Assembly: GCF_028769735.1 (NCBI RefSeq)
Contig: NC_088173.1
Location: forward strand, 12,731,038-12,795,037
Reading direction: 5' to 3'
Length of the DNA stretch: 64,000 bases
Source: Zonotrichia leucophrys gambelii
Taxonomy: Eukaryota > Chordata > Aves > Passeriformes > Passerellidae
This document shows positions 36,806 to 46,445 of this stretch, piece by piece (position 1 is the first letter of the stretch; each line of letters opens with the position of its first letter). The notes beneath the pieces were generated by a model. The model worked only from the letters and a program-made list of their open reading frames with translations. It searched no databases and was not told where the DNA came from. Both the position numbers and the translations under genes were made by a program.

Positions 36806-39319
36806 GGACCGGTGGGCCGTACCCTAGCAGACCCACTAGTTAAAATGGAGCTAGGAGAAGGTAAAAAGGAATTGAGCTTTTTAATTGATACGAGAGCAAC
36901 TTTTTCAGTTTTAAATCAAGAATTGGTACCTAAAAGTGATGAATTTGTACAAGTTGTGGGAGCAACAGGCCAACCAGAAAGAGCTTACTTTTTGAAACCC
37001 ATTAAATACAAAATTGGGAAACAAATGGGAATACATCAGTTCCTGTATTTACCAAATTCGCCAAAGCCCTTATTGGGAAGAGACCTATTGGAAAACCTGA
37101 GAGCCATAATAAAGTTCAACAAGGACAAATTGGAATTTCAAGTAAACGATGAACAACTGATTACAGCCCTAAGCCTAACAATCAGTTGTGTAGAACCCAA
37201 ACCTGAGAACCACAATTTCGAGCGAATCCTGAGCAAGACTTATCCATTAGTATGGGCTACAGATATACCTAGAAAATCAAAACGAGCGACACCGATTGTT
37301 GTCGAACTTAAGGTCGGGGCAAGACCGGTGGTGAGAAAACAATACCCTCTGAGGATAGAAGACAGAAAGGGAATTGAGCCCATAATCAAAAAGTTTTTAG
37401 AACTGGGGTTATTAGTAGAATGTGAATCGGATTTTAATACACCGATCTTGCCAGTAAAGAAACCTAATAGAACGTATAGGCTCGTTCAAGATCTGAGAGC
37501 AGTAAACGAAATAACCAAGACATTGCACCCGGTAGTTGCTAATCCATATACGCTTTTAACTAGGCTAAAAGATAGCCTGGCCTAGTTCACCGTATTAGAT
37601 TTGAAAGACGCATTCTTCTGCCTTCCCTTAGCCCCCGAGAGTCAAAGGATTTTTGCCTTTGAGTGGGAATCAGTAGATAGGGGGAGAAAGACCCAACTTA
37701 CCTGGACACGGTTGCCTCAAGGCTGGTCTAACTCGCCCACGATCTTTGGGAATCAGTTAGCCAAAGAATTAGAACAATGGGAAGGGCCGCCGGGAGATGG
37801 CGCTCTCCTGCAGTACGTAGATGACCTCCTAATAGCGACAGAAACGGAAGAAGAATGCATTGAATGGACTATTTCCTTGTTGAATTTCCTGGGTTTAAGT
37901 GGATATCGAGTCTCTCAACAGAAAGCACAACTGGTGCAAAAGGAAGTGGTGTACCTGAGATACGAAATCTCCAGAGGACAGCGATCCCTAGGAGCAGCCA
38001 GGAAAGAGGCCATCTGCCAGATGCCCAAACCAGAGACGGTGAGAGACCTGCGCGCCTTTCTGGGGATGACAGGTTGGTGCCGGCTATAGATCTACCAGTA
38101 TGAGATACTCGCTAAACCATTGTATGATTTGCTAAAAGAAACCAAGAATGTCCTAGTTTGGACTCCCGAGGCAGAAGGGGCCTTTAAGAGGCTGAAGCGG
38201 GAGCTGATGAGAGCACCAGCCTTAGGTCTCCCAGATGTGTCAAAACCATTCTGGCTATTTTCCCATGAGCGGCAAGGGATGGCCCTAGGAGTACTAGCAC
38301 AGCAGTTGGGACCATCCAAGAGAGCTGTGGCCTACTTCTCCAAGCGATTAGATGAAGTAAGTCAAGGATGGCCAGGCTGTCTGAGGGCAGTGGCCGCAGT
38401 GATAATTAACATTGAAGAGGCCAAGAAGTTTACGCTGGGCCAAAAGGTGACTGTGTTAGTATCCCACACTGTGTCAGCTGTGCTAGAACAGAAAGGCAAC
38501 CATTGGTTGTCGCCTTCCAGATTTTTAAAGTACCAGGCCATCCTGGCTGAATCAGATGATGTAACCATTCAGGTAACTAATATTGTGAACCCAGCCTCAT
38601 TCTTAGAAGGAAGAGCTCCAGCAGAACCCATCGAACATGACTGCCTGGAAACAATTGAAGCCGTCTACTCCAGTCGCCCAGATCTCAAGGAAGAACCGTT
38701 CGAAGACGCAGACAACTGGTTTTCAGATGGCAGCAGCTTCGTGAGGCAAGGAGTAAGAATGGCTGGCTATGCAGTCACCACTACAGAGAGGGTAATTGAG
38801 TCAAACCCCCTGCCTGCAGGGACTTCATCTCAAAAAGCAGAGCTGATAGCCCTGACCCGAGCCCTGGAATTAGCAGAGAACATGCAAATTAATATATGGA
38901 CAGACTCTAAATATGCCTTTTCTGTCGTACATGCTCATGGAGCCATCTGGAAAGAAAGAGGACTGTTGACTACACAAGGAAAAACAGTCAAACATGCAGA
39001 AGAGGTTCTGCGACTGCTGGAGGCGGTCCAACTCCCAACACAGGTGGCCATAATGCATTGCAAGGGGCACTTGAAAGGCAATACTATTCCAGAAATAGGG
39101 AACAGGAAGGCAGATACAGAAGCTAAATTGGCGGCCATAAGAAATAGAGAAGCAGAAATAGCGGCCCTAATACCAGGGGAGCTGGATATCAATATCCAGC
39201 CAGATTACCAGGAATCAGATCATAGGTGGATTCAAAGAAATAAGGGCAAAATACTAGAAAATAGTTGGGGTCGATTAGAAACAGGACAGTTAGTGATACC
39301 AGGATGTGGCAGTTTGTGA
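36803..39319 (+). pseudogene. pol: pol: protease, reverse transcriptase, RNase H; two stops
   Basis: One frame with TAG at 37,583-37,585 and 38,087-38,089. The protease has its active-site Asp-Thr at 36,887-36,892, but the usual Gly is Arg (AGA, 36,893-36,895). The reverse transcriptase shows the VLDLKDAFF block just after the first stop, LPQGW, and YVDD with both catalytic Asp at about 37,817-37,828. The connection domain follows the second stop. RNase H keeps its acidic set: SDGSS, KAEL, TDSKYA and the Asp in RKAD. Its MHCKGH basic-loop region is also present. The frame is lost by a one-base shift at about 39,296-39,310 before integrase. Both stops replace positions that are Trp in the family. 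Gammaretrovirus-like by domain order and motifs. Confidence 0.92.
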
Positions 39320-40434
39320 AGGCAGAACATGAAAAGGCCCATTGGGGCCTAGATTCGCTTTACCACTATTTGCAGCACAGAATAGCAAGACCAAAATTAT
39401 TTACTACTATAAAACACGTTACGTCCCAGTGTGAACGGTGTCTGAGGAACAACCCAAACACAGGAACCAAAGTACACCTAGGAGCTATAAGCCGAGGTAA
39501 ATTCCCAGGTGAGATATGGCAAATTGATTTTTCTGAACTCCCAAGAAAAGGGGGGTTTCGGTACCTGTTGGTATTAACTGACACATTTTCTGAGTGGCCT
39601 GAAGCATTCCCCTGTAGGACAAATAAGGAAAAAGAGGTAACTAGAGTACTGTTGAATGAAATTATTCCACGGTTTGGGGTACCGAAGAGCATTTCTTCGG
39701 ATAGAGGTACACATTTCTGTGCAAAAGTAGTGAAAGCAATAAGCAAAGCATTACAAATCAATTGGCAATTGCACACGCCCTACCGTCCACAGGCCAGTGG
39801 GCAAGTGGAAAAGATGAATCATCTTATCAAACAGCAAATTGCTAAAATATGCCAAGAGACTAATTTGCAGTAGTATCAAGCTTTGCCTATTGCTCTGCTG
39901 AGATTAAGAGTCAAGCCAAGATCGAAGGAAAAGTTAAGTCCTTTTGAAATTCTATATGGTAGACCTTATGCTATGCAAGCTGTAAATGGAGATGTCATAG
40001 ACCAGATTGGCAATCAATACATTTACGATTATGTAATTGCGGTGGGGAAACAGTTTGATAAGAATGCTGCTGTGATGATAGAGCACCAACCTAAGCAACC
40101 GGATTGCAAATTGCATCCGTTTAACCCCGGTGATTGGGTGTATGTTAAGAATCTTTTAGGAAAACCCCTACAAGAAAAGTGGGAGGGACCTTTCCAAGTG
40201 CTGCTGACTACCTTCACCGCGGTTCGGATCAAGGAACGACCTACGTGGATCCACTATTCACGGGTCAAGAGAGCTCCGGAAAACAAACAAGAGGAGATTA
40301 AACCTGCCCTAGATGTACAGACTTCTGAGACTTCTGAGTCAGCTGTCTCCGCAGGATCACGTGCCCTAGATGTACAGACTTCTGAGACTTCTGAGTCAGC
40401 TGTCTCCGCAGGATCACGTGAGAATCCAACATAA
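39298..40434 (+). pseudogene. pol: pol: integrase, one internal stop
   Basis: The frame is shifted relative to RNase H. It has the N-terminal zinc-binding set H-x3-H and C-x2-C (39,328-39,441) and the catalytic triad D (IDFSEL), D (SSDRG) and E (GQVEK), the last two separated by 35 residues as expected. A TAG at 39,871-39,873 interrupts the core C-terminus; reading resumes in the same frame (YQALPIALLR) to TAA at 40,432-40,434. The C-terminal domain shows the EKWEGPFQVLL and WIHYSRVK motifs typical of gammaretroviruses. The last 40 residues are Ser/Thr/Glu-rich and contain a 19-codon tandem duplication. This tail overlaps the start of the extra ORF in another frame. Confidence 0.92.
40306..40419 (+). 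repeat. 57-bp tandem duplication at pol 3' end
   Basis: Two identical 57-bp copies (40,306-40,362 and 40,363-40,419). In the integrase frame each encodes 19 residues (ALDVQTSETSE...). Each copy also holds a splice-acceptor-like CTGTCTCCGCAG|G and an ATG in the frame of the extra ORF. The copies being identical implies a recent duplication. Confidence 0.95.
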
Positions 40435-41050
40435 ACTAACATTGACTTTGCCAAAACCTTTATCTCTCATAGCAGAATTTAATGCCGAAGCTAGAGCTGC
40501 ATTGCGTAGCACACCAATACAGTGGACAGAGTAGGTTGAAACATACAGTCAACAAGGACCTGACCCACAGGACCCTATTCACGATCAGCCGTGTTTTGGG
40601 TGTGGGGAAAGAAATTGTGAGGGACTAATTGGATTTCTTTGTGGAGGTTGCGATAGAAAATTTTGGAACGTACAAAGTCGTTTATTGGACCTCCAATGTT
40701 ATGAGTGTAGCTGCAAAGAAGCAAGGGAAAATGACGCCTATTTGGCCTTAGAGAAATTCGCCAATAGGCCCATTTTAGAGGCTAGGGAATTGTTTGAAGC
40801 TCCCGAACAAATTGTATTAGGGTGGTGCCATTGGAGAGTACACCGCTGGTTACAATATTGTTTGAAACTTAGTCGTTCTAAGGTTTTATCGGCCCGTTGC
40901 TATTCTTCTGTCCCACGACATCCACTAACAAGTGACCAAATAGGACCCTTTAAAAAACAAAGAGATTTAGACACTGAACTAGAAAAGGTTATTTTACGAG
41001 TAAAACAAATTCACATCAAGCAACGAGAACGCCAAAAGAAACAAAATTGA
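40370..41050 (+). pseudogene. Extra Cys-rich ORF between pol and env, one stop
   Basis: A frame distinct from integrase opens at ATG 40,370 and runs 226 codons to TGA 41,048-41,050, broken only by TAG at codon 55 (40,532-40,534). The middle holds a dense Cys cluster (CFGCGERNC, LCGGCDRKF, CYECSC) suggesting metal binding, then a Trp/Cys stretch (GWCHWRVHRWLQYC), and ends in a Lys/Arg/Gln-rich charged helix. I know no simple gammaretrovirus with a gene here. It could be an accessory protein of a complex type, or an ancestral long Env leader, since it ends 12 nt before the env ATG in the same frame. The single stop fits the same G-to-A pattern as the others. The ATG lies in the duplicated 57-bp unit, so the start is uncertain. 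Coding status is inferred from length and Cys spacing only. Confidence 0.6.
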
Positions 41051-41062
41051 CAGCCAGACATT

Positions 41063-43444
41063 ATGACCCCGACTCCACCCCAAACCTTTACAACTCTGAT
41101 CATTGGACTCTCGATAAGTATAGCTCTTCCCCAAGACTCTTCCCCAATAGACCCATGGTCTCATGCACATCAGTGTATCCACCCGGAATTAGGAATGAGC
41201 GGACCCTATTTCGAAGTTTATGCCTTACGTAACAATCAGCCATATGCAAGGGAAATATGAGATCAGCCCTCCATGATAGCATACAAGGGAGACCAAATCC
41301 AAATTGGGTGTCGAGAGCTTGACCCAGCAGGAGAAAGAGAAGGAAAAACAAGGCGGCTGGTATTAACAATTCAACCCTTGATGCCAGCCTCTAAACAAAA
41401 TCTAATTACCTTTAGTCTAGTGAAAATGGGCAAGCCTATTGCCTAGACTCAACAAAAGGGCCCAATTTCATGTCAGTGGAGCGACTTCAGGGAAGATCCA
41501 CCTGGATCACAACCCCGAAACTCGGTGATTTATAGAGAAGATTCACTTGGGGAGCTACACCCTCAAAACATAACCTATGACCCTCACCCCCTTCTCCATT
41601 CTCCGGGAGAAATTGTAGCATCTAGTGGTCCTGAGGGAGGAAAAGCACTGTGTGAGATGGCATTTAGATTGGATCAGTCAATGACGTTCACATGTGAAAG
41701 AGAATTGAAAACACTGGGACAGGGTTTTAGCTCCCTCGGGCGTGCTCTCGGGCGTGCTGTCGAATATAAGATACAATTACCAGGAGACGTGATCCCATTG
41801 TATCCAGATCTAGACTTGCCTCAAGAAACCACCCTACCAGTAGAGTGTAAAGCAGTACACAACCTAACCTTTATAGGGCCTCAGGTGATAAGAAAATCTA
41901 ACGAACTAAAATTATTGTTAGACCCCACTTATTCCCTGAAAAAGGTGCAAATGAACATTCACACCGATATTACTTATTTGCAAAAAGATTGCCGACCATT
42001 TATACAGCAAAGCCTTAAGAGATGGAATGCATGGCTAGCGACAAGGTCTCACCACAGAAAAACAAAAAGAGATCTAAGTGGGTGGATTAGCACCGGATTT
42101 GGCATAGTAAACACAATAGATCAAGAGGTATTAGTAAACAAATTAAGTACCGTCACATCGAGCTTAAGAAAGCTTAAGGTGCCTCTCAGTACATCCATGC
42201 TTACATTAGCTGAAACACAATCGCTAGTGGTGAAATTACTAACCATGGTAGCAAACCATACTGCAGAAGATTTTGTAAAGCTCACTGACTACACAGGAGA
42301 ACTCAGCAGAGACGTTGCACTCGCTATCCAATGCTCTCAGACGCAACAATGAGTACAATCAGTAGCGGCAAGAATAATGAGAGAAAGAACGTCAGGTATA
42401 TTACCTCAAGAAATAAGGGAAACAATATTAAAGGACAATCACACTACACAATTTGAGAGGGACCACCAGGCTTGGTGGCAACTAGTGAACTTCACCTATG
42501 AGCCTCAACAAGAACACATTGAAGCTTATGTCCTCACCATTAGTGCGGCAGAAGAAAGAGCTATTTTTCCCATCCTCACTCTAGGGACAACACACCAAGA
42601 AGTCGTTGTTAGGCCAATAAACCATAACGTCTGGGCCAGTTATGATTACACCAAAAATAGGTGGCAATCGGTTAGCACAGAAGCGTGCATCCCTAGAGGA
42701 CAATTAGGCTATGTTTGCGAAAACGCTGTGGTAGAAGCCGAAGATTTATGCTTAGATGCTGAAAATAGTGTATGTACCTTAGAAATGCTTCCACATGATA
42801 GAACCCAATCACAAGTTTACTATATAGGAAATGGGTGTGCTTGCGTAAGGACAGCTTGTGACAACGTCACTATAGATGATTGCCTAGAAGAGACTAACAA
42901 TACTAACTTTTGTGTATGCAACTTTACCAAGATCATAAGTTGTGATTTTCATTACACTGTCCCAATAACTACCCAACAGCTAATTAACGCAAACTTCAAC
43001 CTATATCAAGAGATACCGAAATTACAAATAGGGATGGACGTCAAAATTCTCAAAGCAATGCTTGCACACCCTGAAGTAAAGAAATTGGTGCAAAAGGTGA
43101 ATCAAACAACTAGACGAACGGTATGGCAAGTAGAACACAATTCAGAAAAGATAAAGAATGTCCTGACCGAAGTAGAACAAGTAGGCCAGCATCACTGGTG
43201 GGACATCTTTACAAGATACTCCCCAACAGCTACACAGGTCTTCCATTACCTGGTGCACCCAATGCTAGTAGTAATTGTAGCTTTGTTATTACTAACTCTT
43301 ACAAACATTTGTTTGTGGTGGAGATTAAGGGACATAATGAAGAGGACCCAAATGATTTGGGCAATGGTACGAGCCTATCAGCGTCCTGTAGGACCAGAAC
43401 TTGACGAAAGAATTCGTAAGTTACAAGAAAAAGGGGGGAAATGA
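41063..43444 (+). pseudogene. env: env: surface and transmembrane subunits, three stops
   Basis: The ATG at 41,063 opens a moderately hydrophobic signal-like stretch (FTTLIIGLSISIALP). One frame runs to TGA 43,442-43,444, broken by TGA 41,258-41,260, TAG 41,444-41,446 and TGA 42,350-42,352. A furin-type RKTKR site ends at 42,070. A Gly-rich fusion-peptide-like segment and a long heptad region follow it. After the third stop come a Cys-rich module (about 42,680-42,950), a second helical region, a Trp-rich membrane-proximal part, the membrane span LVVIVALLLLTLTNICLWW at about 43,266-43,322, and a 40-residue tail. The surface part is about 336 codons and the transmembrane part about 457, the reverse of the usual gamma proportions. 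No CWLC or CX6CC motif is visible. At least eight N-glycosylation sequons. Confidence 0.85.
43425..43441 (+). other. Polypurine tract
   Basis: Seventeen purines (AAGAAAAAGGGGGGAAA) directly abut the 3' LTR, the expected plus-strand primer for reverse transcription. They also encode the last Env codons. Confidence 0.95.
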
Positions 43445-44071
43445 AGCCCTAAAGCAGATAGCCTTCCAGAAGTAATGGGTTAAAACATGGAATGAGAAGC
43501 ATGTAAAGAAGGGCCTAGCACTAGAACACACGGAGAAAGCACAGCACTAGGAAAACAGAGCAATAAATTAGATAAAAGGTAGAGCATCATGACAGGGGAA
43601 GAGATAGGTATAGGAGAAACTAATAAGCTAAGCAGGTTTAGAGCCAGCAATGTCAAAACGACCCTAAGGGTTTTGCCAGGCCACGGGATCTAAGCCAAGT
43701 ACACCGGGAATTGACCAAATTAAGAAAAGAGTTCAAAAGTTTAAAGAGGAAGACTCATCGGAAAGACCCCGTCTATGATGAAGGCAACAGGAACGACCAC
43801 CTAAAAATTCCCCAAAAGAGATGTCTCCACCTACGCTCCGCCCACGCTCCGCCTACACCTCGCCCCATATGAATATGCATGATTATGTATCTGATCTGAT
43901 GTAATCCTATACCCAAAATTGTATATAAGGCTTGCATTTGCTATGTGAACTCAGAAATCCATTTTGTGATTTCTCCGACGCGTCGCTAATAAAAATACCT
44001 CCTGCTTAATTGACTTAAGCTGAGTCTGATTAGGCAGTCACTCTGCCTGTTTGGGGCAAAATTTGGCATCA
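43442..44071 (+). repeat. 3' LTR
   Basis: 630 bp, with the same ends and signals as the 5' copy; TATA at 43,922-43,928 and AATAAA at 43,988-43,993. The only difference is A at 43,723 (G in the 5' LTR), within a purine run where the G is followed by G. Its first three bases, TGA, are the env stop codon. It is followed by the target duplication CTGC. Confidence 0.95.
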
Positions 44072-44844
44072 CTGCACTGAGTAAAATTCATTTCATTCAT
44101 TAATCACTGCAGTTATTTGAACTAATTAAAATATATTCAGTCGTTCTGTGCCGCTAGTGATCACAATATATAAACTACAGTTAGCTACAGAGCAGAATGT
44201 AGTCTTGAAACATAGTCATAGGATGAAAAGGATTTTAGAACCAGTGAATCCAACAAACTTTTTCTCTCTTAATTTTGTATATTATATAACAGCTATATAA
44301 TTTTTTTAATATAACTATTTTTGAACAAGCTTTTAAAATATGTGAATTAGTTTTAAAAATCAAATTCTTTGCAATAAGAAAGAAAAATAGTGATTTAAAG
44401 ATAGCACATGGGATTGCATACAACTTTTTCTGCACAAGTTAGAATTTTTTCTGTGTAACAGACCAGATTAAATTACTGAGAACCACAATTGCTTTGAGAT
44501 AACATTTAGATAAATACTGCTATTTGGAATTATTCTATCAAAGGAGGCACCCTAATGTTACAGCCAATAAGTAAACTCATACAGAACCATAACACAGCAT
44601 GAGACAAGCATTCAGCTACTTCTATGAGTCATGATGCTACTATGCCAATCATTCCAGCCTGAAAGATGAACAGCAGAAACTAGCAAACTACTGCTTCAAT
44701 GCATAAACAAGTTATTAGTCTTTCATTATTACTAGTGTCAGGGTAAAGTTGTACAATGGCATGCAAAAAAAAAAAAGGGGGGGGGGATAATTTTTATCTG
44801 CTTTAAATCTGTGTTTTATTAAATGCAGCTGTAGTCTTAAAAAA
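44072..44844. other. 3' flank of the provirus, no gene seen
   Basis: AT-rich host sequence with an A/G homopolymer run near 44,766-44,787. No gene. Confidence 0.6.
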
Positions 44845-45425
44845 TCACAGAATCAGAGAATAGTTGAGGTTGGCAGGCGCTTCTGGAGATCATCTGGTCC
44901 GAATAGCCTGCCCAAGTAGGGTCACCAACAGTCAATTCCAGGACCAAGTCTAGGTGGCCTTTGATTTTCTCCAAGGATGGAAATTCCATGTCCTCTGAGC
45001 ACAGCAACTTGCTATCCATCTCCCCTGAGTGTTCTCAAGGCCAAACAGTCCCAGCTCTCCCAGCTGTTCCTTGTGGTGAATTGCTGCTGACTTCTCTCAA
45101 GGGCTTCCTTGTCCTTCATGTGCCTGGAAATTGTTCCTGGGATTAGGTGCTCCCTCCCCTACCACGAATCCAGGTGACAGTGACCAGTCTGTATTTTTTG
45201 GGTCCTTCTTCTTGTCCTTTTAGACAATAGGACTGACATTTCCTTTTCTCCAGCCCTCAGCCAACCCCTTCAATTGCCATGATTTTTTCCAGATAGTCAA
45301 GAGTGGCATGATTATTGATTATTGACACCAGGCAGTTCTGTCAGCACTTATAAGCCAAATTTTTTAAGTATTTTCTGATCTGATTCTCTTCCATCAAAGG
45401 GGATTGTGTGATAAAGTTTAGCTTA
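44845..45425 (-). mobile_element. CR1: CR1 LINE fragment, minus strand
   Basis: Begins on the plus strand with 'cacagaatcagagaatagttgaggttgg', the reverse complement of a CR1 3' end. It runs through 'catctggtccgaatagcctgccc', 'aggtggcctttgattttctccaaggatgg' and 'ccaggtgacagtgaccag'. Diverged and without open frames. The upstream limit is uncertain. Confidence 0.8.
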
Positions 45426-45994
45426 CAGGCAGATCAGGTGCTTGACAATGTGACAGGAATCACCAATTACCTGTCTAGATATATTTTCATAGTGAGTGAT
45501 ATAGGAACAGTTGAATGATCTGATACAGCTAATCTTATTAAAAATGTTCTTAAATTATGTAGTGTCCAGTGCTAAAAAAAAATTAGCTGGCCCAAAATAT
45601 TCTATGAATCAAGAGGGTGGCTGAAATATCTTGAAAATAAAGTTGTGCCAGATTTCCATTTTGAGATCACAGAGGTTCTTCTGTTGAACTATACAATTTT
45701 GGTATTCATGGATTCATAACACCAAATGTTAAACTAGGCAGAAAAAAAGCTAATTTAGATCACTGTCTTCTCAGGCAAAGGTAGGAAACCATGAAATGAA
45801 AAATGCTGAAGTACAGGAAAGGAAATATTTTTACTGCATGTTTTGCAATACTTTAGCCACCTGTGGATTTCAAAATGAGAATTTCTTTTCAAAGAAGAGG
45901 TAAAATAAAAAATTCACTAGGAACAGTGCATTAGTAGAACTATTTATTAAAATGATCCCTGAGATATGAGAACTATGCAAGCATAAAGATAATG
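45426..45994. other. Intergenic DNA, no gene seen
   Basis: AT-rich, with no open frame or repeat family recognised. Confidence 0.5.
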
Positions 45995-46445
45995 ACAAAA
46001 TACCAGGTTGGAGGTATCAGGGATCATTTGGTCCAACTTTGCTTGGCCAAAACATGGTTGAGACAAGGTGGCCCAGCACCTTGTACACCTGGATCTTAAA
46101 AGAGTCCAATGCTGGAATATCCTTGGGAGATAATTTCAGTGGCTCATTGTTGTCATTGTGAAAATTTTCCTCTTGTATCCGATTGGAATTTCCCCAGGAA
46201 GAACTAGTGCACATTGCCCTTCATCCTCTCCATGTGCTCCACGTGACTCCTTGGAAAAAGGAAGTCTCCATCTCCTCTATAGCTGCCCTTTAAATACAGG
46301 AGCATGGTTATAAGGTCTTCCCTAAGACTTCTCTTCACCAGGCCAAACAAGCTCACTTCTCAGCCTTCCTTAGATGGCAGGTTTCCCAGTCGTTTCATCA
46401 TCTGCGGTTCTTCTTTTGACCCTTTTCAGCCTGTCCACAAAATGT
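45995..46445 (-). mobile_element. CR1: CR1 LINE fragment, minus strand
   Basis: Shows 'caggttggaggtatcagggatcatttggtccaac', 'aaggtcttccctaagacttctcttcaccaggccaaacaagc' in parts, and 'cttttcagcctgtccac', all parts of the reverse complement of the CR1 3' UTR and adjacent ORF. Old copy, no open frame. Confidence 0.8.

Larger units (their letters stand above)
33019..44071 (+). mobile_element. Full-length endogenous retrovirus, gammaretrovirus-like, defective
   Basis: Complete proviral order: 5' LTR, tRNA-Arg-type primer site, leader, gag, pol (PR-RT-RNase H-IN), an extra ORF, env, polypurine tract, 3' LTR. The 4-bp target duplication CTGC flanks it, as is usual for gammaretroviruses; alpharetroviruses usually give 6. 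The capsid major homology region, the one-finger nucleocapsid, the same-frame gag-pol arrangement separated by stop codons, the YVDD box and the IN C-terminal domain all point to the gamma group. The env does not. LTRs differ at 1 of 630 positions, so insertion is recent. Coding regions carry eight in-frame stops and three frameshifts, so this copy cannot make its own full set of proteins. Confidence 0.95.
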
